From positions 1,873 to 9,402 of the forward strand of contig JAKAVI010000106.1 of NCBI GenBank assembly GCA_021817355.1: 7,530 nt of DNA, given 5' to 3'. This document shows positions 1 through 5,588 of this stretch, in pieces. The position numbers and the translations under genes are program-made. Position 1 is the stretch's first letter, and every line of letters begins with the position of its first letter. The notes under the pieces are model-generated. The model ran no database searches. It had not been told where the DNA came from and saw only the letters and a list, made by a program, of their open reading frames with translations. This DNA is from Pseudomonadota bacterium. GTDB taxonomy: Bacteria > Pseudomonadota > Alphaproteobacteria > Micropepsales > Micropepsaceae.

Positions 1-18
1 TTGGGCCCGCTGCACCAT
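1..18 (-). CDS. 5' end of an unknown gene leaving the window
   Basis: Only six codons are visible on the minus strand (MVQRAQ), so no function can be assigned. The call rests on the ATG at 16-18 with a good ribosome binding site just upstream (AGGGAG about seven bases before the ATG, around 25-30) and on its position downstream of two same-strand ORFs, which suggests one short operon with the XRE regulator. It could equally be a chance ATG. Confidence 0.3.
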
Positions 19-32
19 GGCACTCTCCCTGA

Positions 33-149
33 CTACAAACTCAAAAGTTCCTCTCGCCGCCATGCGGCAGAATTCCAACAGAAGCGGCCCTTTGGCGCAA
101 TGTCTTCGACGATGAGCTCGATAGCGATTTGCGTCATACGCGGCCCCAT
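33..149 (-). CDS. possible 38-residue small protein downstream of the XRE regulator
   Basis: This minus-strand ORF of 38 codons begins MGPRMTQIAIELIVEDIAPK and ends in EELLSL before a TAG stop. It is preceded by GGAG four bases before the ATG, a rather short spacing. It starts 39 bases after the stop of the XRE-type regulator, on the same strand, so the two could be co-transcribed. The N-terminal half is amphipathic (IAIELIVEDI) and there is no membrane segment. I do not recognise the family. The next possible gene starts 14 bases after its stop. Against it: the ORF is short enough to occur by chance, and an alternative start at the fifth codon (Met) lacks a well-spaced ribosome binding site. 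Confidence 0.35.
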   Translation of the reverse strand: MGPRMTQIAIELIVEDIAPKGRFCWNSAAWRREELLSL

Positions 150-188
150 CAAACTCCGTTGGCCTATATCTTCTGCAAGCTTGATGGG

Positions 189-461
189 TCAGCCTCGAGT
201 CCGCGATGCTCGCCCCGGTCGACTGGCAGCTGCCTTGCTGAACAGCATGACGCCCCGGCCTCTGTCAGATTCGACGAAGAGAATGCCGGCAGTCTCCAAG
301 GCGCGACGGATTTGGTCGCGCGTACTTTCGTGCACTGGGAGGCCTCGTTCGGACTCCAAACGCTTTAGCGCAGTTAGCGCCACAAGGGCTTTCTCGGCGA
401 GCATTTCCTGCTTCCAGTTCAGCAAGGCTCGCGCTGCCCGAACTTGTCGACCGGTGATCAT
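189..461 (-). CDS. XRE-type helix-turn-helix transcriptional regulator
   Basis: A 90-residue protein that matches the small single-domain XRE-like regulators common in Alphaproteobacteria. The N-terminus MITGRQVRAARALLNW is followed by a helix-turn-helix at about residues 17-36 (KQEMLAEKALVALTALKRLE) and then the typical helix and C-terminal strand pattern IRRALETAGILFVE with GRGVML near residues 68-73. These proteins bind DNA as dimers and often repress their own promoter. The start is supported by GGAGG at 471-475, nine bases before the ATG. The turn is unusual: the glycine expected after the second helix is replaced (ALVALTAL), so the recognition helix may be altered. A 27-bp palindrome 36 bases upstream (498-524) is its likely operator, and the plus-strand gene beyond it is a likely co-regulated target. 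The C-terminal tail is arginine-rich (SRPGRASRTRG) and of no clear role. Confidence 0.8.
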   Translation of the reverse strand: MITGRQVRAARALLNWKQEMLAEKALVALTALKRLESERGLPVHESTRDQIRRALETAGILFVESDRGRGVMLFSKAAASRPGRASRTRG

Positions 462-497
462 CCATGATCACCTCCAACAGACGATTTGCGTAAGCCA

Positions 498-524
498 GAA
501 AAACGACTATAATAGTCGTTTTTC
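498..524. promoter_or_regulatory. 27-bp perfect palindrome, probable operator with divergent promoters
   Basis: Two perfect 13-base arms, GAAAAACGACTAT and ATAGTCGTTTTTC, flank a single central A. The centre contains a consensus -10 box TATAAT on the plus strand (508-513) and TATTAT on the minus strand (509-514), so both divergent transcription units probably start here. On the plus strand a weak -35 (TTGCGT, 486-491) lies 16 bases before the -10. Initiation near 520 would leave about 25 bases before the ATG at 545. On the minus strand the leader to the XRE ATG at 461 would be about 40 bases. The palindrome lies next to an XRE-type regulator and covers both -10 boxes, so autorepression by that regulator is the natural inference. 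Confidence 0.7.
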
Positions 525-544
525 GGCACTTCAAGAGGCGCCGC

Positions 545-637
545 ATGGGCAAATCTGGGACCACTGAGGTCGTCTGCTCGGTGCTGATTCGGAGCCCCGG
601 ACGAAGCCCGGAAAGCCTTGTCAGGTGCCCTGGGTGA
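545..637 (+). other. short ORF that is probably the displaced N-terminus of the 618-1328 gene
   Basis: This 30-codon frame opens with ATG at 545, has AAGAGG at 533-538 six bases upstream, and ends at TGA 635-637. It begins MGKSGTTEVV and continues as a low-complexity arginine/serine stretch that does not look coding (RSPGRSPESLVRCPG). Dropping one C in the 595-598 run turns that stretch into RSPDEARKALSGALGEL, which merges smoothly with the downstream protein. The first 16 codons are therefore best read as the original start of that gene. Confidence 0.5.
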
Positions 638-1328
638 GCTTGCTACCGCGCTGCCGATTTTGGCACCTGTGCTGAAAGCGCTGTTTCGAGGTGACCCCGC
701 GGAGTTATTCATGGCCGAATACCGTACCAAAAATATACCTGAGGTGACCCGGCGCCTAGTACTTGCCACCAGCGCAGCCATATCGGCAATGATGGACGGA
801 TTGTTGAGGGCTGACGAACATGCATCTGATCCTATCCAGTTGCTCTGGCGCGAGTGGCAAACGTTTCACAATGAAGCGGTCGTGAAATGCTATCGCGCCC
901 AGGATCTCGAAGCGCAATTATTGCGGACTGTGGGTGCCCCAATGATCAGAATTCGCCGCGGGCCGGATGCTGAGGATCTCATGGCTCATTCCCACGATGA
1001 CATCGATCATATCGTCGCGGAGTCGAATACACCTGACACGGTCGCGGAGGATTTACACAGGAAGCTGGCGACGCACCAACGCGAATGGAACGATGAATCC
1101 GATCGCATTGGATTTGCCGCTGCTGTGCAGCAGGAGGACCAAGCATGGGCTCGAGAGAGGGAGACGGCCGGAATGATCTTTCGGGCCCCTGCCAAGAGCT
1201 TGACTGGCGTGCAGATCAAGCTCGCCCTGATAATGCAAATGAGCGTTGACGGAACGGGTGACGTGATGTTCCCGCTTTCCCATCTGCAGTCCATACTCAA
1301 CGACCTTACAAGCTTGATAAAAGCCTGA
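618..1328 (+). CDS. hypothetical protein, apparently N-terminally frameshifted
   Basis: The open frame from the TTG at 618 encodes 236 residues that I do not recognise. It is a soluble, mostly helical, charged protein. A hydrophobic helix (ELATALPILAPVLKALF) lies near residues 7-23 and an acidic middle part (EDLMAHSHDDIDHIVAESN) near 120-138. The C-terminal block (residues 196-236, from AKSLTGVQIKLALIMQ to SILNDLTSLIKA) has a layout I have seen at the ends of small hypothetical proteins of rhizobial and sphingomonad accessory regions. The TTG start has only a poor ribosome binding site. The frame stays open upstream to a TGA at 585-587, and removing one C from the CCCC at 595-598 joins it to an ATG at 545 preceded by AAGAGG and a consensus -10. 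The original protein was therefore probably about 260 residues, starting MGKSGTTEVV. The gene is either a recent pseudogene, a sequencing error, or uses a weak internal start. It diverges from the XRE regulator and shares its operator region. Confidence 0.6.
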   Translation: MSGALGELATALPILAPVLKALFRGDPAELFMAEYRTKNIPEVTRRLVLATSAAISAMMDGLLRADEHASDPIQLLWREWQTFHNEAVVKCYRAQDLEAQLLRTVGAPMIRIRRGPDAEDLMAHSHDDIDHIVAESNTPDTVAEDLHRKLATHQREWNDESDRIGFAAAVQQEDQAWARERETAGMIFRAPAKSLTGVQIKLALIMQMSVDGTGDVMFPLSHLQSILNDLTSLIKA

Positions 1329-1380
1329 ACGCGGCAGGTTGAAACCCGACGCACTACTCTTAATCTTCTAGAATAAGTGA

Positions 1381-1512
1381 GGCACGAAACTGGAATGCGA
1401 GCTGAACGAGAATGGCTATGAATTCGTGGGCGATGTCCGATAGACCAAGACTGAAGCGGGTCTTACGTCCCTTGGGGAGCTCGAGAAGTACGACCGCCCA
1501 GCGTCACGGTGA
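1381..1512 (+). pseudogene. decayed coding remnant with an in-frame stop
   Basis: In one plus-strand frame the sequence reads LECELNENGYEFVGDVR, then TAG at 1441-1443, then TKTEAGLTSLGELEKYDRP to a TGA at 1510-1512. Both parts have normal soluble-protein composition and read like the last 40 or so residues of a protein. A TGA directly upstream (1378-1380) leaves no start codon. It looks like the 3' scar of a lost gene, and the family is not recognised. The remaining bases to 1630 show no coding pattern that I can support. Confidence 0.3.
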
Positions 1513-1630
1513 GCCACCGATTGGTCTTCCGCTCTCACCTCAAGATTCCAGCTACCGGGCAGCTGAGGTGGTGTGCATGCCAGGAGTGGCCGGCCGCCCG
1601 CTACAGTTTGCGGTCCGCTGCTTCCCCCAT

Positions 1631-1664
1631 GCTTCCCCGATTTCGCCCGAAGGACCGGGGAAGC
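1631..1664. repeat. 9-bp inverted repeat next to the tRNA terminator
   Basis: The arms GCTTCCCCG (1631-1639) and CGGGGAAGC (1656-1664) pair perfectly around a 16-base loop, which itself contains a small TTCG/CGAA pair. It lies directly beyond the T-tract of the tRNA terminator on the minus strand, so it could be a back-up hairpin. Read on the plus strand it is followed by AAAAAA rather than T, so it is not an intrinsic terminator in that direction. Confidence 0.45.
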
Positions 1665-1687
1665 AAAAAATGGCCCCGAAGGGCCAT
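1665..1687 (-). terminator. Rho-independent terminator of the tRNA-Gly gene
   Basis: On the minus strand the stem ATGGCCC / GGGCCAT is closed by a stable TTCG tetraloop and followed at once by a run of Ts (plus-strand AAAAAA at 1665-1670). It begins 30 bases after the 3' CCA of the tRNA, as expected for a single-gene tRNA transcript. Confidence 0.88.
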
Positions 1688-1716
1688 CCAAAGTCATTGT
1701 TTTTATTGAGAAAAAC

Positions 1717-1791
1717 TGGAGCGGGCGACGCGAATCGAACGCGCGACCCTAACCTTGGCAAGGTTATGCTCTACCCCTGAGCTACGCCCGC
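1717..1791 (-). tRNA. tRNA-Gly (anticodon GCC)
   Basis: A 75-base tRNA folds completely. The acceptor stem is GCGGGCG paired with CGCCCGC, the discriminator base is T, and the CCA end is encoded. The D arm is GCTC/GAGC. The anticodon stem is TAACC/GGTTA with loop TTGCCAA, which gives anticodon GCC at 1757-1759. The T arm is GCGCG/CGCGT with loop TTCGATT and one G-U pair. Acceptor, discriminator and anticodon all agree with glycine. A promoter lies upstream (1810-1838) and a terminator downstream (1665-1687), so it is a stand-alone transcription unit. Its 3' end points toward the accessory-looking region at 1-1700, the usual orientation for integration at a tRNA. Confidence 0.97.
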
Positions 1792-1809
1792 ACTCCAAGT
1801 AAGGCGCGG

Positions 1810-1838
1810 GTTATGACGAACGGCAGGGCGCGGGTCAA
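1810..1838 (-). promoter_or_regulatory. sigma-70 promoter of tRNA-Gly
   Basis: On the minus strand a -35 box TTGACC (1833-1838) and a -10 box CATAAC (1810-1815) are separated by exactly 17 bases. The -10 ends 18 bases before the mature 5' end of the tRNA, which leaves a leader of about ten bases. The sequence after the -10 is GC-rich (CCGCGCC), the discriminator type associated with stringent control of stable RNA genes. Confidence 0.75.
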
Positions 1839-1921
1839 TACCCGTCTTTACAGAGGATCACGCTCCCTGCGCCCCCAGGGCCACCCAAGCACCAGAAACT
1901 TGCCCACCAGGTCCCACCTGC

Positions 1922-1958
1922 GGTCAAACCGGGTGCCGTGGCACTCCCCGGTCTGACC
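1922..1958. repeat. long imperfect stem-loop downstream of the M3 peptidase gene
   Basis: The outer arms GGTCAAACCGG (1922-1932) and CCGGTCTGACC (1948-1958) pair at 10 of 11 positions, and an inner GTGCC/GGCAC pair (1933-1937 with 1940-1944) extends the stem to the tip. A bulge (1945-1947) interrupts one side. It lies 29 bases after the peptidase stop on the minus strand. No T-tract follows, so it may be a transcript-end stabiliser or a Rho-type end rather than an intrinsic terminator. Confidence 0.5.
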
Positions 1959-1986
1959 CGTAAGCAGGACCCGTTAGCAGATAACG

Positions 1987-4149
1987 TCAGTGCCTGATCT
2001 TGGGCGACTTATGGACCTGGTCCGAGGTCACGCCCAAATCCTTCAGCATAGGTTTGATGTCAGGAGCCCTGCCGTAGAACGACCGGAACATGGTGTTGTA
2101 GCCTTCACTATGCCCCTTGGCGAGGATTAGATCCCGGTAGCGCTGGCCGTTAGCCCGTGTCATCCCGCCATGGTGCAGGATCCAGGAATAGGCATCATCG
2201 TCAAGCATCGCCGTCCACTGGTAGGCATAGTAGCCAGCGGCATACCCATTGGCCCAGATATGTAGGAAATAGGTTGAACGATAGCGCGGCGGCACATCCG
2301 GGAAGTCGGTGTGGCTCTCTGCCAGCGCCTTGGTCTCAAAGGCATCAACATTCTGCAATGGCGCACTGGCGGGCAGCGTATGCCACGCCATGTCGAGCTC
2401 AGAGGCTGCCAGAAGCTCTCCGAGATCATAGCCCTGGTTCCAGCTTTGGGAGTGCCGCAGCTTTTCGACAAGCGCTTTCGGGATTGGTTTCCCGGTTTTG
2501 TAGTTGACTGCATAGTGCTCGAGCACTTTGGGATAGAGTGCCCAGTGCTCGTTGAACTGGGACGGGAACTCGACCCAGTCACGTGCGGTATTGGTACCTG
2601 ACAGTGTCTCGTATTCCTGATCGGCAAAGAGGCTGTTCAGGGCGTGCCCAAATTCATGAAACATCGTGGTCACGTCATCAAAGCTGAGCAGAGCCGGCTG
2701 ACCAGGCGCAGGCTTGGTGAAGTTGGCAACATTATAGACCACTGCTTTGGTGCCGAGGAGCTTGGACTGCTGGACGAAATTGCTCATCCATGCCCCGCCT
2801 TCCTTGTTATCGCGCTTGAAGTAGTCGAAGTAGATCAACCCAAGAGCTGCACCGTTATTGTCAAACACCTCAAACACACGCACGTCCTTCTGATAGACAG
2901 GAAGATCGTGACGTTCCTTGAAGGTGACGCCATATAGCTCGTGGGCGGCGTAGAAGACGCCATCCTTCAGTACCCGATTGAGCTCAAAGTAGGGCCGCAA
3001 CTCACTCGAATCGATGTTGTACTTGGCCTTGCGTACCTGCTCGGAGTAATATTCCCAATCCCATGGCTCAAGTTTGAAGTTCTGGCCATCCTTTTTGATC
3101 ATGGCCTGAATTTCCTGGGCTTCGGACGCAGCCTTGACGGCAGCGGGTCTGATCAGCTGCCCCAAAAAGCGTTGAACATTCTGGGGTGTCTTGGCCATCT
3201 GATCATAGAGTTCATAGTCGGCGTAACTTGGATAGCCCAAGAGATTGGCCTTAACGGCCCGCAGCTTGGCCAGCTCTGCGATCACCTTACGCGTGTCGTT
3301 GGCATCGCCGCGCTCGGCCCGCATCCAGGAATTCTCAAAAATCTTCTTACGGATCGCGCGATTGGTCAATTCCGCCAGCACCGGCTGTTGTGTGGTGTTC
3401 TGCAGCGGAATCAACCATTTTCCGTCAAGGCCATGCGCTTTGGCGGCCGCTGCCGCCGCAGCGATCTGGGTTTTGCTGAGACCGGCTAGATCGGTCACGT
3501 TGGAGGTGACAAAGGCACTGGCCTTGGTGGCGGCGACCAGCTTTTGTTGGAACTCTGTCTCAAGCGTTGCTTCGCGTTCGTTGAGCGTCTTCAGTTTCTG
3601 CTTGTCAGCGGGCGACAGGTCTGCACCATCGTGAACAAATTGCTGGTAATAGACCTTGAGCAGCTGGCGGCTTTCGGGATCCAGCTTGAGATGCGCCCGC
3701 TGGCTGTAAATTGCCTTGACGCGCGCAAACAGCTTGGAATTGAGATAGATCGCATCTTCTTGAGCGGCCAGCTGCGGCGCGACAACCGCCTGCACGTGGT
3801 TCAGCGTGGCATTGCTGTCAGCCTGATCGACGCCAAAAAAGGTCTCCGAAACGCGATCGAGCATGCGTCCCGACTTTTCCATCGCTACGAGCGTGTTTTC
3901 GAAAGTGGGCGGCGCGGGATTGTCGGCGATCCTCGCGATCTCAGCGCGCTGGCGCTTCATACCGTCCGCGAAGGCTGGCAGATAGTCGCTGTCTTTGATC
4001 TTGGAAAAGTCCGGGGCCTGGAAAGGCAGAGGGCTCGGCTCGGCAAAGGGATTGGTAGGAGCGGCGGCGGCCGGAGTACTTACGCTGAAACTTGCGCCCA
4101 GTAACAGCAGTGCTGCCAGGCTAAAGGTTTGCGTACGAGGAAGAGGCAT
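1987..4149 (-). CDS. dcp: peptidyl-dipeptidase Dcp-type M3 metallopeptidase, exported
   Basis: A 720-residue zinc peptidase of family M3 that cleaves short peptides, with Dcp-type members releasing dipeptides from the C-terminus. The HEFGH zinc motif is at residues 498-502 (codons near 2644-2658). The third ligand is probably Glu527 in WVEFPSQ, and the substrate-site block FLHIWANGYAAGYYAY is at about 629-644. Residues 1-30 form a Sec-type signal peptide (basic start, LAALLLLGASFSV core, PAAAA end), so it should act in the periplasm, consistent with a role in peptide turnover there. I chose the ATG at 4149 because AAGGA lies seven bases upstream and it opens a clean signal peptide. An ATG ten codons earlier (4179) has no ribosome binding site. 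Length is close to the usual 680-720 residues. All catalytic residues are present, so it should be active. Oligopeptidase A (PrlC) is the nearest alternative, but that enzyme lacks a signal peptide. Confidence 0.92.
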   Translation of the reverse strand: MPLPRTQTFSLAALLLLGASFSVSTPAAAAPTNPFAEPSPLPFQAPDFSKIKDSDYLPAFADGMKRQRAEIARIADNPAPPTFENTLVAMEKSGRMLDRVSETFFGVDQADSNATLNHVQAVVAPQLAAQEDAIYLNSKLFARVKAIYSQRAHLKLDPESRQLLKVYYQQFVHDGADLSPADKQKLKTLNEREATLETEFQQKLVAATKASAFVTSNVTDLAGLSKTQIAAAAAAAKAHGLDGKWLIPLQNTTQQPVLAELTNRAIRKKIFENSWMRAERGDANDTRKVIAELAKLRAVKANLLGYPSYADYELYDQMAKTPQNVQRFLGQLIRPAAVKAASEAQEIQAMIKKDGQNFKLEPWDWEYYSEQVRKAKYNIDSSELRPYFELNRVLKDGVFYAAHELYGVTFKERHDLPVYQKDVRVFEVFDNNGAALGLIYFDYFKRDNKEGGAWMSNFVQQSKLLGTKAVVYNVANFTKPAPGQPALLSFDDVTTMFHEFGHALNSLFADQEYETLSGTNTARDWVEFPSQFNEHWALYPKVLEHYAVNYKTGKPIPKALVEKLRHSQSWNQGYDLGELLAASELDMAWHTLPASAPLQNVDAFETKALAESHTDFPDVPPRYRSTYFLHIWANGYAAGYYAYQWTAMLDDDAYSWILHHGGMTRANGQRYRDLILAKGHSEGYNTMFRSFYGRAPDIKPMLKDLGVTSDQVHKSPKIRH

Positions 4150-4326
4150 GGATCCGTCCTTGCATGAGAGGGCGCGCATCGCGCAACATAGATAAACCTA
4201 ACCTTCAAATCGGCGTCATTCCCATCAAAAAAAGGTGATATTCCCTGTGGACTTCTCTCCTTGGTTTCACGATTGTGACCGTCTGAGGAACCGGGGTAGA
4301 GATACTTTCTGCCGTTCCTTGCTGGT

Positions 4327-4340
4327 CACCCGACCGGGTG
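4327..4340. repeat. short inverted repeat before the small membrane protein gene
   Basis: CACCCG and CGGGTG face each other across two bases (AC). It lies 46 bases upstream of the ATG at 4387. It could be a regulatory site or a hairpin in the leader, and nothing more specific can be said. Confidence 0.25.
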
Positions 4341-4386
4341 TCCGCAAAAGCGCCAAAATGCGCGCGGGACAGAAACGGATGGGACT

Positions 4387-4677
4387 ATGACCTGGGCCGA
4401 GAAGACGGTGCTTTGGGTGGCAGGACTGATTGCTCTCTCGGCAGCGGCGCTGTTCGTGATTCTGATGATCGGGACACGCATGATGGGTGCAATCGGCATG
4501 GGCAGCGATGCACTCAAGTACACGGTCTATGTGATATGCGCGGTAACGCTCCCACTCTGGCTAGTGCTGCGTCTGATCTACTTCTTCCAGCAGATCCGGC
4601 GCCCGCGTGCCAGTAGTGAGACCAAGAATGCCGGCCAAAGCCCCACTCAGGCATCAAGCTTGAGACCACGCAGATAG
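4387..4677 (+). CDS. small two-helix membrane protein of unknown function
   Basis: A 96-residue protein with two hydrophobic segments, about residues 7-29 (TVLWVAGLIALSAAALFVIL) and 45-67 (YTVYVICAVTLPLWLVLRLI). A short loop joins them, and a polar, basic C-terminal tail begins QQIRRPRASS. The arrangement predicts an inner-membrane protein with both ends on the same side, and the arginines after the second helix suggest the cytoplasm. The GGATGGG stretch before the ATG is only a moderate ribosome binding site. Codon choice in the helical part is normal for the window. The last 31 bases overlap the end of the convergent DedA gene, so the tail residues are constrained by the opposite frame. I do not recognise a family. 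Confidence 0.65.
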   Translation: MTWAEKTVLWVAGLIALSAAALFVILMIGTRMMGAIGMGSDALKYTVYVICAVTLPLWLVLRLIYFFQQIRRPRASSETKNAGQSPTQASSLRPRR

Positions 4678-5282
4678 CTGCGCCGGCGAAGAAACACCAC
4701 GGCCGCAGCCAGGCTGAGGGTAATGGCAAGCCCGGCTAGCACCATCCAGTCCCGGTGCGCCCCCAGCATCGACAGGCCGTATCCGGCCAGCACCCCGGGG
4801 GCTAGGAGTGCTGGCACCCAGATGATCGCGGATGTCACATTGGCGAACCAGAAGCGCGCCGACGGCATCTTGGTGATGCCCGCAAGCAATGGCAGTACCG
4901 CCCGAAATGGTCCCAGAAAGCGTCCCAGAAAGATGCTCTTGGTGCCATGGCGGCCGAAAAACTCATACCCGCGTGTCAGCATTTCAGGGTGACGGGTGAA
5001 GGGCCATACCGACTCGGTGAGATGGCCATAGCGGCGCCCCAGCCAGTAGGAACAGGAATCTCCCAGAATCGCGCCGGCTATGCCGCCGATCAAAACCGGC
5101 GAGGCTGGCAGCGCATGGGCGGCAATAAGAGCGCCGCACGCCAAAATCACTGTGGTTCCGGGAAAGAACAAGCTGACAAAGGCAAACGACTCCCCAAAAG
5201 TGACGAGGAACACTGTAGGGAGCGCCAGATCGGCATGGTGGGTGATGAAGCCCAGAAGCGTGTGAACGATGTGACTGAACAA
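4647..5282 (-). CDS. DedA-family (VTT domain) membrane protein
   Basis: A 211-residue inner-membrane protein of the DedA/VTT family, whose members are lipid scramblases or transporters needed for membrane lipid balance, including undecaprenyl-phosphate recycling in some lineages. The sequence shows GES at residues 30-32, FPGTT at 40-44, ILGDSCSYWLGRRYG at 72-86, and the signature FLGRFLGPFRAVLPLLAG at 118-135, where Arg121 and Arg127 match the paired essential arginines of the family. Several long hydrophobic segments and a basic C-terminus (LRRRSYLRG) follow. The acidic residue often found after PG in E. coli paralogues is a threonine here. I chose the TTG at 5282 because GAGGAG lies nine bases upstream and the protein then opens with MFSHIVHTLLGFI. 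The same frame stays open to a TTG at 5387, but that extra segment looks non-coding and has no ribosome binding site. It overlaps the small membrane protein gene tail to tail. Confidence 0.88.
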   Translation of the reverse strand: MFSHIVHTLLGFITHHADLALPTVFLVTFGESFAFVSLFFPGTTVILACGALIAAHALPASPVLIGGIAGAILGDSCSYWLGRRYGHLTESVWPFTRHPEMLTRGYEFFGRHGTKSIFLGRFLGPFRAVLPLLAGITKMPSARFWFANVTSAIIWVPALLAPGVLAGYGLSMLGAHRDWMVLAGLAITLSLAAAVVFLRRRSYLRGLKLDA

Positions 5283-5451
5283 AAGGACTGGCTCCTCTGG
5301 AGCATTCTGAACGGGGGCAAAGGGTAGGGAACATTGAGGTCGTCTGTCACCATACTCCAAGCATCGGACGGAGACAGCCCTGGCCAACGCCCGGGATAAG
5401 CCGCTGTCATAGGACAGGTTGGCAAGGCATTTCGGCGAGAGAAGGGCAGAA

Positions 5452-5541
5452 ATGAGAATTACTCAAGTTTCTTCGCCCCCGCTTCCAAGTGCTACCCGCC
5501 AGGCCGAGGGGGCAGGCCCGTGCCCCGAGTGCCCGTCATGA
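5452..5541 (+). CDS. doubtful 29-residue ORF between DedA and the P450
   Basis: ATG at 5452 is preceded by GAAGG about six bases upstream and opens a frame reading MRITQVSSPPLPSATRQAEG and ending in CPECPS before TGA. It has a CxxC pair at the end and no membrane segment. It lies alone on the plus strand between two minus-strand genes, with no promoter I can see. The ribosome binding site is its only support, and it may well be chance. Confidence 0.15.
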   Translation: MRITQVSSPPLPSATRQAEGAGPCPECPS

Positions 5542-5544
5542 CGG
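5509..5544. repeat. hairpin and palindrome downstream of the P450 gene
   Basis: Two adjacent dyads are visible: GGGGCA (5509-5514) with TGCCCC (5521-5526) around six bases, and the perfect 12-base palindrome CCGTCATGACGG at 5533-5544. They lie 45-80 bases beyond the P450 stop and may mark its transcript end. There is no T-tract, so this is not a proven intrinsic terminator. Confidence 0.3.
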
Positions 5545-5588
5545 ATCCGGGCCACCCACTGCCCGCAGAGAGCGGAAATTCCTGTTCC

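Noticed and set aside
1..567. Plus-strand open frame of 188 codons running through the XRE gene
   Set aside because: It is antisense to the well-supported XRE regulator, has no protein-like composition, and passes through the operator palindrome.
1416..1697. Minus-strand open frame of 93 codons
   Set aside because: Its start reads through the tRNA terminator hairpin and T-tract and its composition is not protein-like.
1717..1791. Reading the tRNA anticodon as GGC (alanine)
   Set aside because: That comes from reading the plus strand. On the gene's own strand the loop is TTGCCAA, anticodon GCC. The acceptor stem also lacks the G3-U70 pair of tRNA-Ala.
2941..3489. Plus-strand open frame of 182 codons
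   Set aside because: It lies wholly antisense within the M3 peptidase gene, whose frame is complete and has all catalytic motifs. It is a shadow of GC-biased codons.
3544..4104. Plus-strand open frame of 186 codons
   Set aside because: It is also antisense to the N-terminal part of the M3 peptidase gene, with no ribosome binding site and no recognisable motif.
4150..4179. Longer N-terminus for the M3 peptidase, from ATG 4179
   Set aside because: No ribosome binding site precedes it, and the ATG at 4149 has AAGGA at the right distance and opens a clean signal peptide.
5283..5387. 35-codon N-terminal extension of the DedA protein
   Set aside because: The extension is rich in arginine, proline and cysteine, unlike DedA N-termini, and its TTG start lacks a ribosome binding site.
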